NCBI GenBank assembly: GCA_040904785.1
Contig: JBBDSV010000095.1
Span: 1-64,000 of the forward strand
Length of the DNA: 64,000 nucleotides
Direction of reading: 5' to 3'
DNA from: JBBDSV01 sp040904785
GTDB taxonomy: Bacteria; Actinomycetota; Nitriliruptoria; Nitriliruptorales; Nitriliruptoraceae
The position numbers were made by a program, and so were the translations under genes. Within the stretch, counting starts at the first letter, position 1. Each line of letters begins with the position of its first letter. The notes under the pieces were generated by a model. It saw nothing but the letters and a program-made list of their open reading frames with translations. It was not told where the DNA came from and searched no databases. Positions 53,390-62,573 of this stretch are shown piece by piece.

Positions 53390-54136
53390 TCACGCAGCCA
53401 ATAGCGCGTGCGACCCGGCCCGCGCTGCGACGGCCAACCAGACATCTCGCACGCCCGAGGCCCGCAGGACGAGCGCGGCCCGCGCTGCGGTGCGACCTGA
53501 CGTCAGCACATCGTCGACGAGCAGAATGGTCGCCCCGTCGACGTGTCTGCATCCGACTGCAGGTACGTAGCGCTCACCCTCCGACGACACGGCGACATCG
53601 AGTTGGCGAACGCAGTCGCGTCCGAGCCGCTGCGCGACGTCACGCGCCAGATGCGCCGCGTGATCGCCACCACGCCGATGCGCACGGACGCGCGGTGTCG
53701 GGACCCAGGTCACCGTCGTGACCTCGCCGGCGGCGCCGACCCGGGCCGCGAGTTCCGCTCCGATCACGGGCCACACGCGATGCGCTCCGCCGAGCTTGGC
53801 CGTGCGAATCGCGGCGGCGACCGGACCGCGGTAGTCGTAGACGGCGATGGTCCGCGAGATCGGCGCATCCGACGGCCAACAGCCGTGGCGCCTCCGTGGT
53901 GGGGCCGCGCACCGGGGGCACCCGGGGGGAAGGACACGCACGCGACGCGCACACGACGAGCACCAGGGGGTGGCACCACGCGCACCACAGTCGGTGCAGC
54001 GCGCCGGCGCGAGCAACTCGAGCAGGCCCGTGGATGCCCCGACGACCGCTGCGGGTGGCCGCGCACTCGATGCGTCGGGTAATCGCTGGCGTGCAGCGCC
54101 GGTTCGATGCACAGAGGCGTGACTGTTGTGTCGCAT
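53390..54136 (-). CDS. comF: ComF-family amidophosphoribosyltransferase-like protein
   Basis: 248 aa. The N-terminal zinc ribbon has CTDCGARGATPWCSSCARRV, GCPRCAAPPRRR; a type I phosphoribosyltransferase domain follows, with the PRPP loop ILLVDDVLTSGRTAARAALV. In competent bacteria ComF aids ssDNA uptake; in actinobacteria the role is undefined and may be in nucleotide salvage. It starts at ATG 54136, preceded only by weak ribosome-site sequence. Unusually high Arg content at the N terminus may be disordered. Confidence 0.88.
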   Translation of the reverse strand: MRHNSHASVHRTGAARQRLPDASSARPPAAVVGASTGLLELLAPARCTDCGARGATPWCSSCARRVRVLPPGCPRCAAPPRRRHGCWPSDAPISRTIAVYDYRGPVAAAIRTAKLGGAHRVWPVIGAELAARVGAAGEVTTVTWVPTPRVRAHRRGGDHAAHLARDVAQRLGRDCVRQLDVAVSSEGERYVPAVGCRHVDGATILLVDDVLTSGRTAARAALVLRASGVRDVWLAVAARAGSHALLAA

Positions 54137-54209
54137 GCGCACAGCCGAGCACGCGCAGGTCCCAAACGATCCGTGGTCGACCAGCGACCTGTGGACGGTG
54201 CTGGACTGG

Positions 54210-54386
54210 CTAGGTCCGGCGCGCTGGCTTGGCCTCGTCGACGAGCATGACGGGGATCCCGTCACGCACCGGATACTGCAAGCCGCACGCGGTGCACAGC
54301 AACACCTTGCGGCGCTCCTTGTGCTCGAGCGCCGCACGGCAGTCCGGGCAGACGAGTATCTCGAGCAGTCGTTCGTCGAGAGCCAT
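54210..54386 (-). CDS. Trm112-family zinc-ribbon protein
   Basis: 58 aa: MALDERLLEILVCPDCRAAL, then LLCTACGLQYPVRDGIPVML. Two CxxC pairs form the zinc ribbon; the pattern matches UPF0434/Trm112 small proteins, which in other systems act as partners of methyltransferases. It starts on the last base of the phosphomannomutase stop (TGATG), so it is tightly coupled. In actinobacteria this pairing with manB is conserved. Confidence 0.88.
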   Translation of the reverse strand: MALDERLLEILVCPDCRAALEHKERRKVLLCTACGLQYPVRDGIPVMLVDEAKPARRT

Positions 54387-55744
54387 CAGGTGCCTTCCAG
54401 GAGCGCGACGACCTCGTCCACGATACTACGCAGTCGCACGTCGTCGCCCGCCTCGGCATTCAGCCGCACCACCGGTTCGGTGTTGCTCGCGCGAAGGTTG
54501 AACCAACCGTCGGGCCACGAGACGGTGACCCCGTCCTCGATATCGGTGGCACCGAAGTGTGCACGGACGCTGTCGATCACCGCAGTGGGATTTCCGACCG
54601 TGAAGTTGCGCTCACCCGAGCGCACGTAACGATCGACGGTGGCGACGAGGGCCGACAGCGGCCGCTGGCCGGCGACGACGGCTTCGAGCAGCAGCAACGC
54701 CGCGATCGCGCCGGAGTCGGCCCGATAGTTGTCGCGGAAGTAGTAGTGGCCGGAGTGTTCGATCGCCAGCGCCGCACCCGTTTCGGCCATCACCTGCTTG
54801 ATGTAGGAGTGGCCGACGCGGGTCCGGCGCGGCCTACCGCCCGCGGTGGTGATCGTCTCGGGCACGATGCGCGAGCAGATCAGGTTGTGGAGCACGATCG
54901 CGCCTGGCTCGCGTGCGAGCACCCGCTGCGCGATGAGTGCACCAGTGGCCGACGCCGAAACGCACGCTCCCGTCTCGTCAACGGCAAACACGCGGTCGGC
55001 ATCGCCGTCGAATGCAAATCCCGCCGCGACGTCAGCGCTCGATACAGCGGCCTGGAGATCGCCAAGGTTGGCAGGATCCAACGGATCGGCGGGATGGTTC
55101 GGAAACGTCCCGTCGAGATCGAAGTAGAGCGGCACGGTCTCGATACCGGCCTCGGCCGCGACCGCCGGCCAGGTGTACCCCGCCATCCCGTTTCCGGCGT
55201 CGACAGCGACGCGGACCCCAGCGAGCGCGGCGACGTCGACGAACGATCCGACATGCGCCGCGTACCGCTCGAGCAGATCGTGTGACTCGCGTGTACCCCG
55301 CGCGGACGTGGCGGCCGGTGATGTCGCCATTACCTCCCCGGCCCGGTCACGGATCGCAGCCAGCCCGGTGTCCTGACTGATCGGTGCGGCCGACGGACCG
55401 CACAGCTTGATGCCGTTGTAGGCGGCGGGATTGTGGCTGGCGGTGAACATCGCGCCGGGCGCGTCGAATACTCCGGAGGCGAAGTACAGCAGGTCGGTCG
55501 ACGCGAGCCCGATGTCGACGACGTCGACACCGCACGCGGTCACCCCTTCGATGAACGCGTCGACGAGCACGGGCGAAGACGGTCGCATGTCACGACCGAC
55601 GACGATGCGACCCGACGCAGACGCGACGAGCTCGGCGGTCGCGGTGCCGATCGCACGGACCGAGGCTTCATCGAGTTCCTCGCCGACGAGTCCGCGGATG
55701 TCGTAGGCCTTGAACACGCGGCCGAGGCGTTCTGCGGCGTCCAT
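54386..55744 (-). CDS. manB: Phosphomannomutase/phosphoglucomutase
   Basis: 452 aa, alpha-D-phosphohexomutase. The phosphoserine loop is GAMFTASHNPAAYNGIKLCG; the metal loop is GFAFDGDADRVFAVDETG, the sugar loop ALAIEHSGHYYFRDNYRADS and the phosphate loop LRASNTEPVVRLNAEAG. Supplies mannose-1-P or glucose-1-P for wall and polymannose glycans. ATG 55744 (MDAAERLGRVFKAYDIRG). It is co-transcribed with the Trm112 gene. Confidence 0.94.
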   Translation of the reverse strand: MDAAERLGRVFKAYDIRGLVGEELDEASVRAIGTATAELVASASGRIVVGRDMRPSSPVLVDAFIEGVTACGVDVVDIGLASTDLLYFASGVFDAPGAMFTASHNPAAYNGIKLCGPSAAPISQDTGLAAIRDRAGEVMATSPAATSARGTRESHDLLERYAAHVGSFVDVAALAGVRVAVDAGNGMAGYTWPAVAAEAGIETVPLYFDLDGTFPNHPADPLDPANLGDLQAAVSSADVAAGFAFDGDADRVFAVDETGACVSASATGALIAQRVLAREPGAIVLHNLICSRIVPETITTAGGRPRRTRVGHSYIKQVMAETGAALAIEHSGHYYFRDNYRADSGAIAALLLLEAVVAGQRPLSALVATVDRYVRSGERNFTVGNPTAVIDSVRAHFGATDIEDGVTVSWPDGWFNLRASNTEPVVRLNAEAGDDVRLRSIVDEVVALLEGT

Positions 55745-55782
55745 GGGTGACCTCGTCGTCCGGCGGCAATCGTCGCGCGACA

Positions 55783-56106
55783 CTACTCGCGCGGCGGCAG
55801 GTCCGGGACGACCGGCGTGAGCGGATCGCCAGGAAGGTGCCGGCCGATATACCGCTTTCGGCGCCGGCCGTCCTCCCGCCAGTGGGCATACCAGTACGGC
55901 CCGTGCGGACATCGTTCGCAGGTCACCTTTCCGCACCGGACGTATTCCTGCCGATAGCGGACACCCGCAAGCGCGCCATCGAATTCGTCATCCGACGGCA
56001 CACCATCGACACGAACGAGCAGCCCGCGCACGAGGATCAACAGGCGCCGCAGTTCGTACTCGTCGAGCCGCCGGATACGTCCGACGAGTTCCCGGTCGAT
56101 GGCCAC
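55783..56106 (-). CDS. DUF6788-type small zinc-binding protein, likely mobile accessory gene
   Basis: 107 aa. The central block RYRQEYVRCGKVTCERCPHG, PYWYAHWREDGRRRKRYIG matches the DUF6788 pattern (Cys cluster followed by GPYWY). An N-terminal basic helix region (RELVGRIRRLDEYELRRLLI) may bind nucleic acid. The function is unknown. Families of this type are patchy in distribution and often sit in variable loci. Here the gene interrupts a conserved actinobacterial order (manB ... DUF3499). I use GTG 56106 with GGGG five bases upstream; GTG 56112 is possible. The upstream 230 bases hold nested repeats. Confidence 0.75.
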   Translation of the reverse strand: MAIDRELVGRIRRLDEYELRRLLILVRGLLVRVDGVPSDDEFDGALAGVRYRQEYVRCGKVTCERCPHGPYWYAHWREDGRRRKRYIGRHLPGDPLTPVVPDLPPRE

Positions 56107-56132
56107 GATCACCCCGTTGCGGCATCACGACG

Positions 56133-56215
56133 TCTTACGTACATCATTGCACGTAAGAAGTCACAATGTCGACACTCCAGGCTGGACACGGCGCGGAAGA
56201 ACGTGCAATGGCGAC
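56133..56215. repeat. Nested inverted and direct repeats upstream of the DUF6788 gene
   Basis: (a) 8-bp perfect inverted repeat TCTTACGT (56133-56140) and ACGTAAGA (56151-56158) with a ten-base spacer, 27 bases from the start codon. (b) 10-bp perfect inverted repeat CATTGCACGT (56146-56155) and ACGTGCAATG (56201-56210). (c) A 25-base direct repeat, 56149-56173 and 56191-56215, 18 of 25 identical, period 42. This density of symmetry is not seen elsewhere in the window. It could be an operator or a recombinase/transposase recognition end. Confidence 0.7.
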
Positions 56216-56342
56216 ACAGCCACCGACGGACGGCGGCGCATGACGGCGACGAGCGCCGGATTCGGTGCAGCCAAGGGTGGAGGACCACCCGGACCAATTG
56301 CCGGGTGCCGTCAGTGGGTGAACGGGCTCCGCGCCAGCGCGA

Positions 56343-57050
56343 CTACCAGGTGCGCGCGAACCCGGGACCACCGGAATGCTCGGATGCTGAAGCAGCGGCC
56401 GAGACGCGCACGATCCGCCGCGGCGAGACGTGCGCGGCGGGCATCTCGTCATCGTCCGCCAACAGCGAGGCTTGGCCGTCATCGTCCCGCACAGCGAAGC
56501 CCTGCATGGCGAGGTCGCTTCGCGTTTCGATCTCGTCGATGGAGGCCTCGGACGCGCGTGATCCGTCATCCGCCGCGGCGTCGCCACACCCGACATCGAG
56601 GCAGGGGCCGTCGCGCGTGTCGACCGCAGCGGTGGCGGACCGCACGGGCGGTCCGCCACCGGATGCGGCGACCCCAGTGCCCATTCCGGCGACCTCGGAC
56701 ACCTGCGATGGCCCACCTTCGTGCTCGGGCACGGAGGTAGGGACCGCACGCAGCGCAGCGGCAAGCACCGCGACGGTGCGTTCACTGCCGAGGTCTGACG
56801 GTCGGGCGAGTGGGGTATCTGGTTGGCGTTCCTCGTCGGATCGCGTGTCCCGCAGCTTCCATCCGTACGGCGGTCGTGAACGCGAGGCATGCACGCTGCA
56901 CAGGTCGTACGCCTGCGGGTCGGTCACCTCGGACAGCGCACCGATGACGACCTGCTTGTCGTCGTAGGCGAATCGCAGCGTCGCCCGGGCGGGAGAAGGG
57001 CATGCCGGGCGGGCACACGCACGCTCGGCCGCACGCGAAATTGGCCGCAC
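56343..57050 (-). CDS. DUF3499-domain protein (Rv3258c-like)
   Basis: About 235 aa. The N-terminal domain carries ACARPACPSPARATLRFAYD, DKQVVIGALSEVTDPQAYDL, CSVHASRSRPPYGWKLRDTR, the DUF3499 pattern with paired Cys and His that may bind zinc. The remaining ~160 residues are low-complexity, Ala/Gly/Asp/Ser-rich and not conserved. Starts at GTG 57050; ATG 57122 is an alternative that would be nearly leaderless behind a possible TTGCCG-N17-TTAGCG promoter. Like Rv3258c/Rv3259, it is divergent from the metallopeptidase. The function is unknown. Confidence 0.75.
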   Translation of the reverse strand: MRPISRAAERACARPACPSPARATLRFAYDDKQVVIGALSEVTDPQAYDLCSVHASRSRPPYGWKLRDTRSDEERQPDTPLARPSDLGSERTVAVLAAALRAVPTSVPEHEGGPSQVSEVAGMGTGVAASGGGPPVRSATAAVDTRDGPCLDVGCGDAAADDGSRASEASIDEIETRSDLAMQGFAVRDDDGQASLLADDDEMPAAHVSPRRIVRVSAAASASEHSGGPGFARTW

Positions 57051-57250
57051 GACGGCATCTGCCCGATCTGCATCGGGCAGCTCCGCGTCGACCGCAACGA
57101 GCGCGCGCTGTGCCTGCACCATGTCATGAACGCTAAACCACACGCATGTGATTCGGCAAGTAACCGGCGCCATCACCCCCGCCTTATGCGGGCGCCGCCT
57201 ACGCTGGGAATGGCGTCGACGGCGCCGACCGCATCGCCTGGAGAAGCACC

Positions 57251-57673
57251 ATGACGTCGCGTCGCGAGCGCCATGCCCGCCACCGCAGAACGGTGTCCGA
57301 CCGCCGTCGGCGACCGGTCGACGGGTTCCGGACGCTGACCGCAGCGCGATTCGACCGCCTCGTCGCACAGGCGCTCGACGACTTGCCGGCGGCCGTGCAT
57401 GCACAGCTCGCGAACGTGCAGATCACGGTCGACGACGTCCCGCAGGACGATGCCGACGTCCTCCTAGGTCTCTACGAGGGCATTCCCCAACCCGACCGGG
57501 ACTTCGGCGAAGCGATGCTCCCTGACCGCATCACGATCTTTCGTCGGCCGATTGAGGCGCGCGCGGCGACACCGCGAGAACTCCAAGAGATCGTGCGAGA
57601 CACGGTTATCCATGAGGTCGCCCACCACTTCGGGATCGATGACGACCGCCTCGACGAGCTCGGCTGGTCCTAA
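57251..57673 (+). CDS. Zincin-like metallopeptidase family protein (Rv3259-like)
   Basis: 140 aa. The zinc site HEVAH lies in VRDTVIHEVAHHFGIDDDRL, followed by DELGW, typical of the small actinobacterial possible-zincin family (DUF1025). The N-terminal ~25 residues are strongly basic. There is no signal peptide, so it is likely cytoplasmic. No substrate is known for this family. ATG 57251 follows GGAGAAGC. It is divergent from DUF3499, as in mycobacteria. Confidence 0.88.
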   Translation: MTSRRERHARHRRTVSDRRRRPVDGFRTLTAARFDRLVAQALDDLPAAVHAQLANVQITVDDVPQDDADVLLGLYEGIPQPDRDFGEAMLPDRITIFRRPIEARAATPRELQEIVRDTVIHEVAHHFGIDDDRLDELGWS

Positions 57674-57723
57674 CGTCGACGCCGCGCAGGCGCATTCCGT
57701 CATCGTGCGAGCAGTCAGGCGAC

Positions 57724-59421
57724 TCAGCCTGCTGCTGCGGGTTCGCCCCCGGTTGCATCGGTGTCGTCGGCGTCTGCGTCGTCGGTCGCTGCGGCGCCGC
57801 CCGGAAGTGGCGGCACGCTCGGTTCAGGCGTCGGGCGTGGTGTTCCGCTGAACGCCGGACCGCGAGACACGCGCGGCTCGGACGTCGGCGTGGTCGCGTC
57901 GAGTGCGCCGGCGGTCGACGGGCGGATCCCGCCCAGCGTGCCGATCCGCTGGGTGAGCCCCGGAAGCATGCCATCGATCGGCATGGCGCCGATCCGAGCC
58001 CATGACTGGGCGGGAATTCCGGGGACGACGGTGAACCTGCGCGGCCCCTCGACGTCGGCGCCGACGCGAGCGGCGATCACCGGCCCGCCGGCGGAGGTGA
58101 CGATTGCCGACACCGGTGCGCCGTCGGCGACGTTCGACAGCGCTGAGGTCAGGTCGACGGCGGTTCGCGAACCCGGTGCGACGTGGATCTCCTGGAGGTC
58201 ACCCGGAGTGCGTGTCCCCGTCGGCGTCACCACCGCGACGTCGACGACGGCGTGCTCGTTGCCTGGGTTCACGAGGTGGAGCTGTTCCTCGCGGCCGTCC
58301 CGATGCTCCAGAGAGACGACCCACTGGTGGTCGAGCTCGGACACGGCAGCATGCAGGTGGAATGCCGTCTGCGTGACGTTCTCGCCATCGATCTCGGTGC
58401 CCGCCCCGATGACGATCGGCGTCCCATCGGAACGGATCGTCACCGCGGCGACCGATTCGCCGGCGGGAAGCACGCCGTCGAGCGAAATCCGCACCATGCC
58501 ACCCGGTTCGACGACCTCGTGGCTCAGTTCACTGACAACAGCGCCACCATCGGGAGTGTGCACGCTCGCCTCGAGCACCGCGTCCTGCTCGGACGGGTTG
58601 ACGATCCACAGCCAGCTCGACACATCATCATCGACCGCGACCCACGGGACATGCCACGTCTCGGCCCCATCCGGCACAGCGGCCAGTAGCGACGCACCGT
58701 CGATCCCGCCGATGGCCGCACGCATGAACTGCACGCCCTCGACGACGACGCGGCCGGCCTCGACCTCGACGACGGCCGCGAGATCGTCACGCTCCGGCAG
58801 GATCTCGTTGACAGCGATCTCGATCGAGTCGTAGGCGGGCACGCTGAGATTCTGTGTCGCCAACGGTTCTTCCGGCCCGTCGGGTGTGAGGAACCGCACG
58901 GCGACGGTCGCGTCAGCGCGGAACGGATTGACCACGCGCAGCTGGGCATCGCCGCCGCCTGACGTTCGCATCCCGGGCACCGTCCACTGGGCGCTCAGCA
59001 CGGTGGGACAGCCGCCGGCGACGACACCTGCCGGGCGGTCGCCTGCTGCGAGGATCCACTCGCGGTGAACGGCCACCGGCGCGTCTCGCCAGCGAGCCGT
59101 CACCGGCGCCGGGGTCGCGAGCGAGAAGAGCTCACCCGACGGAAGTCGTGCACGCGAAACCGACGAGTTGCGGCCGTCGTCCAATGCCCGGACGTCGACG
59201 TCGGCATCGGCGTCCTCGCCGACGTTCGTGGCGATGACAGCGACCTCGGCGTCGACGAACGCTTCACCGAAGGCACACACGGCCTCGCCCGCGCGGGGTG
59301 CGGCCTCGGCAACCGCCGGCGCCGGCGGCGCGGCCGCCGGCCCGATGAGCACGTCGATCGTCGCGACCAGCGCACCGACGATCACGACGATGGCCAGCGT
59401 CACGCCGCTTCGCAGCGTCAT
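57724..59421 (-). CDS. DUF5719 membrane-anchored extracellular protein
   Basis: 565 aa. A single N-terminal membrane helix (SGVTLAIVVIVGALVATIDV) leads into a long beta-rich extracellular region with repeated strand patterns (VVNPFRADATVAVRFLTPDG, IVNPSEQDAVLEASVHTPDG, LVNPGNEHAVVDVAVVTPTG), i.e. three internal repeats of about 120 residues. It ends in an Ala/Asp/Thr-rich tail. DUF5719 proteins are coupled to large GT2 proteins in actinobacteria; here the coupling is ATGA at 59418-59421. A role in surface glycan export or modification is likely from context only. Confidence 0.82.
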   Translation of the reverse strand: MTLRSGVTLAIVVIVGALVATIDVLIGPAAAPPAPAVAEAAPRAGEAVCAFGEAFVDAEVAVIATNVGEDADADVDVRALDDGRNSSVSRARLPSGELFSLATPAPVTARWRDAPVAVHREWILAAGDRPAGVVAGGCPTVLSAQWTVPGMRTSGGGDAQLRVVNPFRADATVAVRFLTPDGPEEPLATQNLSVPAYDSIEIAVNEILPERDDLAAVVEVEAGRVVVEGVQFMRAAIGGIDGASLLAAVPDGAETWHVPWVAVDDDVSSWLWIVNPSEQDAVLEASVHTPDGGAVVSELSHEVVEPGGMVRISLDGVLPAGESVAAVTIRSDGTPIVIGAGTEIDGENVTQTAFHLHAAVSELDHQWVVSLEHRDGREEQLHLVNPGNEHAVVDVAVVTPTGTRTPGDLQEIHVAPGSRTAVDLTSALSNVADGAPVSAIVTSAGGPVIAARVGADVEGPRRFTVVPGIPAQSWARIGAMPIDGMLPGLTQRIGTLGGIRPSTAGALDATTPTSEPRVSRGPAFSGTPRPTPEPSVPPLPGGAAATDDADADDTDATGGEPAAAG

Positions 59422-62400
59422 GGCCGATCCTCGTTGTGAGCGCCAACGGCGTCGTCCGTATCGGCTGCGTCATCAGACGCGCGCTTGACGTTCGTCGAGC
59501 GCGCGAGTTGCGGCTCCGCCGCGGGTGCGCGTTCGGATCGGCGGCGCGCGAAGCGGGGTGGCCGCAACGCGAGCGAGACGACGAGCAGCACGAGTAGGAC
59601 CTGTCCGGTGACGACCAGGGTTCGGGCCGACTGATCCTCGTGCCGCACAACGACCCGTGCGCCGTCGGCGACCGGTCCGAACACCTGCACGCCGGGGCGT
59701 TCAGCGATCGGTTCCATAGCGGGCACGGGTCGGCCGTCGGCTTCGACAACCCAGCCCGTGTCCGCCGGCGCGACCATGATCGCGATCCCGCCATCGTCTG
59801 TACGTCCTTCGTAGCGCCCGGGTTGTGTGGAGACCAGCGACGTCACGTGCGCATCTTCGGCGGGCAGGTCGTGCGCTCGCAGCGCTTCGACGACGTCGAC
59901 ATCGACGATTGCCGCTGGCGGCAGCCAACCGGACACGCGATAGACCCGACCGTCGGCGACCGGACGCGGCTCAAGATGCAGCTGATGGCGCAGCACGTGG
60001 TCGAGTTCGGGACTCGTGCCTCCTGGCGGCACAACGACGTAGCGAATGCCGAGCGTCCCCAATGCGGCGGCGATCGTCGGATCACGCCCGGTGGCGAGGT
60101 CGTCGACCATCGTGCCGACCGTGTCGAGCACCGGCGAGTCGGGCACCCCCATCGCTGCCATCGTCGGGCCCGCGCCGTCGACCACCTCCCAGGCGAGGCC
60201 GGCACCGCCTTGGGCGAGCACGAGCACGCGGAAGTTCGGCTCTTCAGCCACCGACGCGGCGATGAACGCCGGCAGCGGGTCGTTGTCGATGGCGTACGTA
60301 TCCAGAGGCGACCGCGCCACGTACGTGATGACCGTGCCGATGCTCACCGTGACCGCCACGACGGTCACGAGTGCCGACAACTGGCGCCAACCGAATCCGA
60401 ACCGACCCAACTGCGATTCTGCCGATGCGAACGCGAGCGCGTACAACGCAGCGAACGCGGCCGCGGTCAGCAACAACGGCGTTCCGGGCCACACCGCAGA
60501 ACCTGTGCGGCCAAGCCACCACCCGGCAGCGGCGCCGATCAGCGCCACGGCCCACATGGTCCCGACGAGGCCCGGCGTGCGCTTGACGCCGAGCACGAGT
60601 CCGAGGGCACCGGCGAGCACGAATCCCAGCCCGGCGAACAAGCCGGGGAATCCCGCGAGTTCCGGAGTCAGTGCCAGCCACTGCCACAGGGCGCCGCCGG
60701 CACGCGCGCCGTCGGCGCCGAACACGGGTCCGTCGGGCGCGAGCAACGTCGCGCTCCACGGCAGCAAGAGCACCACCGGAACGCCGGTGGCGACGATGAC
60801 ACGCGTGACGAGTACCCGCTTCCACAGCGCGGGCACGTCGGTCGTCAGGACGACGAGCACTACGACCGCACCGGCGACGACAAGGGCCCCCAGGAACACC
60901 GGTTCGAACGCGGCGCCGATCGCCCCGAGCACCGCTGCCGCCGAGACTGCGCGCCAGGCCCGAACGGCGGTGGCCGAACGACTGCCGAATGTCAGCCCGG
61001 CCGCGACGACGCCCGGGATGACCGCCAGCAAAACCATTGCGCGAAGCTCGCCGGTGACGAGCGCCGCCATCGCCGGCGGCGACAGCACGTAGGCCGTTGC
61101 GGCGACCACGCGAGGGACGCGGCGTGCCGAATACACCTGTGCGGCGCGCAGCGCGAAGATCCATGCGGCGGCGACGGTCCCGAACAACAGAAGTCGTGGC
61201 GCGAGGTAGCTCGATCCACCCGCAACGAGGTGCAGCAGGCCGAGCAGCGCCTGGACAGGCGAGGGTGGTGCTGACGTGCCGAACACCGCAGCCTCGTTGA
61301 ACGAGGCCACATAATTGGCGAGGAATGCCTGCGGAGACGACGGCCACGGAGCAAAGCCTCCCCCGCGCAGTGCGCCGGGTGCCAGCAGTCGACCGGCTCC
61401 TCCGATCACGGCGAGCACGAGCACGATGCCTGCCACGGCAACGGGACGCTGCCGCGCGAAGGCGACCAGGCGGCTCCGGGAGACGTCTTCGGCAGGCTCG
61501 AGGACGGCATCGGCACGCGCGGGCGTCGTGTCGCCACCGGTTACCCAGTAGACGATGGCTTCGAGGTAGGCACGCACGCGCGGGGTAATCCGACCGAACA
61601 ACGGCTTGAGTTCGGTGTCGGTACGTCGACGCAGATGCTGCACCTGCCGCCGCAAGCGCAGCGTCTCCCGCAGGTGGAGCACGTTCCAAACCCAGGCCCG
61701 CAGCGTCTGCCAGGCGTCAGAGAACCGACGGGTGAGCACGAATCCGGCGATCTTGGCCAGTCCAACGAGCACATAGAGGACGACAACAAGTGGCAGGCGA
61801 ATCGGGCCATAGTTCTTGAGGAGCGCTGCCAGGGTGTTGCGCTCGGCGAAGTAGCGGGGGCCGAGGTGCCGCGTTTGCCCCAAGCGCACATGTTCGGAGG
61901 CGGCAGCGACGTGCGCTCCCATCGCCTCGGGCACGACCTCGACTTCATAGTCGGCGAGCCATGCACGCCAACACAGGTCAAGGTCGTCCCGGAACACATG
62001 GAAGCGCCGGTCGAAGCGTCCGAGCGCTTCGAACGCCGAGCGACGCAGGAGCATCCCGGCGGTCGAGACGTACAGCGTTCGGCGATCGGTGTCGCGTTGT
62101 CCCTGGTCGAGTTCTCCGGGGTCGACGCCCGAGTCGGCGCGCCCGGTGAGGTCGATGGTCCATCCGACCGACTGCAGCTGTTCGCCCTGGGACCAGTCGC
62201 GTAGCTTTGGCCCGACGATGGCTACACGGGGGTCGGTGTCGAGCGCGGCGACGAGGGTGGACAGCGCGTCGGGCAGGAACGCGACGTCGTCGTGGAGCAG
62301 CCAGACGTATTCGACGTCGTCGCTGCACGCGTCGAGCGCCATGCTCACCGCACCGCCGAACCCCAGGTCCCGATCCGCAACGAGCACCCGTTCGGGCCCG

Positions 62401-62573
62401 AGTCGCTCGATGAGATAGTCCCGCGAGCCGTCCTCGCTCGCGTTGTCGACGGCGAGCAGGTCGATGTCCGAGAAATCCTGAGTTCTCAGGCATTCGAGCA
62501 CCGCCGGCAACCACCGGGATCCGTCGTGCGAGACGATCACGACGAGCACGCGGGCCGTGGCAGAGACCTGCAT
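59418..62573 (-). CDS. Very large GT2 glycosyltransferase with C-terminal membrane and extracytoplasmic domains
   Basis: 1051 aa. The first ~220 residues form a GT-A glycosyltransferase: VLVVIVSHDGSRWLPAVLEC, LLAVDNASEDGSRDYLIERL, the DXD-region YVWLLHDDVAFLPD and FHVFRDDLDLCWRAWLADYE. A membrane helix (LPLVVVLYVLVGLAKIAGFV) and a linker follow, then about ten helices between residues 370 and 770, an extracytoplasmic domain of about 200 residues, and a last helix (VTGQVLLVLLVVSLAL). It would polymerise or transfer a sugar to a lipid carrier or wall glycan, with the C-terminal part acting outside. It is translationally coupled to DUF5719. Unusual size; no donor sugar can be inferred. Confidence 0.88.
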   Translation of the reverse strand: MQVSATARVLVVIVSHDGSRWLPAVLECLRTQDFSDIDLLAVDNASEDGSRDYLIERLGPERVLVADRDLGFGGAVSMALDACSDDVEYVWLLHDDVAFLPDALSTLVAALDTDPRVAIVGPKLRDWSQGEQLQSVGWTIDLTGRADSGVDPGELDQGQRDTDRRTLYVSTAGMLLRRSAFEALGRFDRRFHVFRDDLDLCWRAWLADYEVEVVPEAMGAHVAAASEHVRLGQTRHLGPRYFAERNTLAALLKNYGPIRLPLVVVLYVLVGLAKIAGFVLTRRFSDAWQTLRAWVWNVLHLRETLRLRRQVQHLRRRTDTELKPLFGRITPRVRAYLEAIVYWVTGGDTTPARADAVLEPAEDVSRSRLVAFARQRPVAVAGIVLVLAVIGGAGRLLAPGALRGGGFAPWPSSPQAFLANYVASFNEAAVFGTSAPPSPVQALLGLLHLVAGGSSYLAPRLLLFGTVAAAWIFALRAAQVYSARRVPRVVAATAYVLSPPAMAALVTGELRAMVLLAVIPGVVAAGLTFGSRSATAVRAWRAVSAAAVLGAIGAAFEPVFLGALVVAGAVVVLVVLTTDVPALWKRVLVTRVIVATGVPVVLLLPWSATLLAPDGPVFGADGARAGGALWQWLALTPELAGFPGLFAGLGFVLAGALGLVLGVKRTPGLVGTMWAVALIGAAAGWWLGRTGSAVWPGTPLLLTAAAFAALYALAFASAESQLGRFGFGWRQLSALVTVVAVTVSIGTVITYVARSPLDTYAIDNDPLPAFIAASVAEEPNFRVLVLAQGGAGLAWEVVDGAGPTMAAMGVPDSPVLDTVGTMVDDLATGRDPTIAAALGTLGIRYVVVPPGGTSPELDHVLRHQLHLEPRPVADGRVYRVSGWLPPAAIVDVDVVEALRAHDLPAEDAHVTSLVSTQPGRYEGRTDDGGIAIMVAPADTGWVVEADGRPVPAMEPIAERPGVQVFGPVADGARVVVRHEDQSARTLVVTGQVLLVLLVVSLALRPPRFARRRSERAPAAEPQLARSTNVKRASDDAADTDDAVGAHNEDRP

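Noticed and set aside
59640..61274. A 544-codon open frame antisense to the GT2 gene
   Set aside because: Composition is Arg/His/Glu-rich noise opposite a protein with clear membrane helices.
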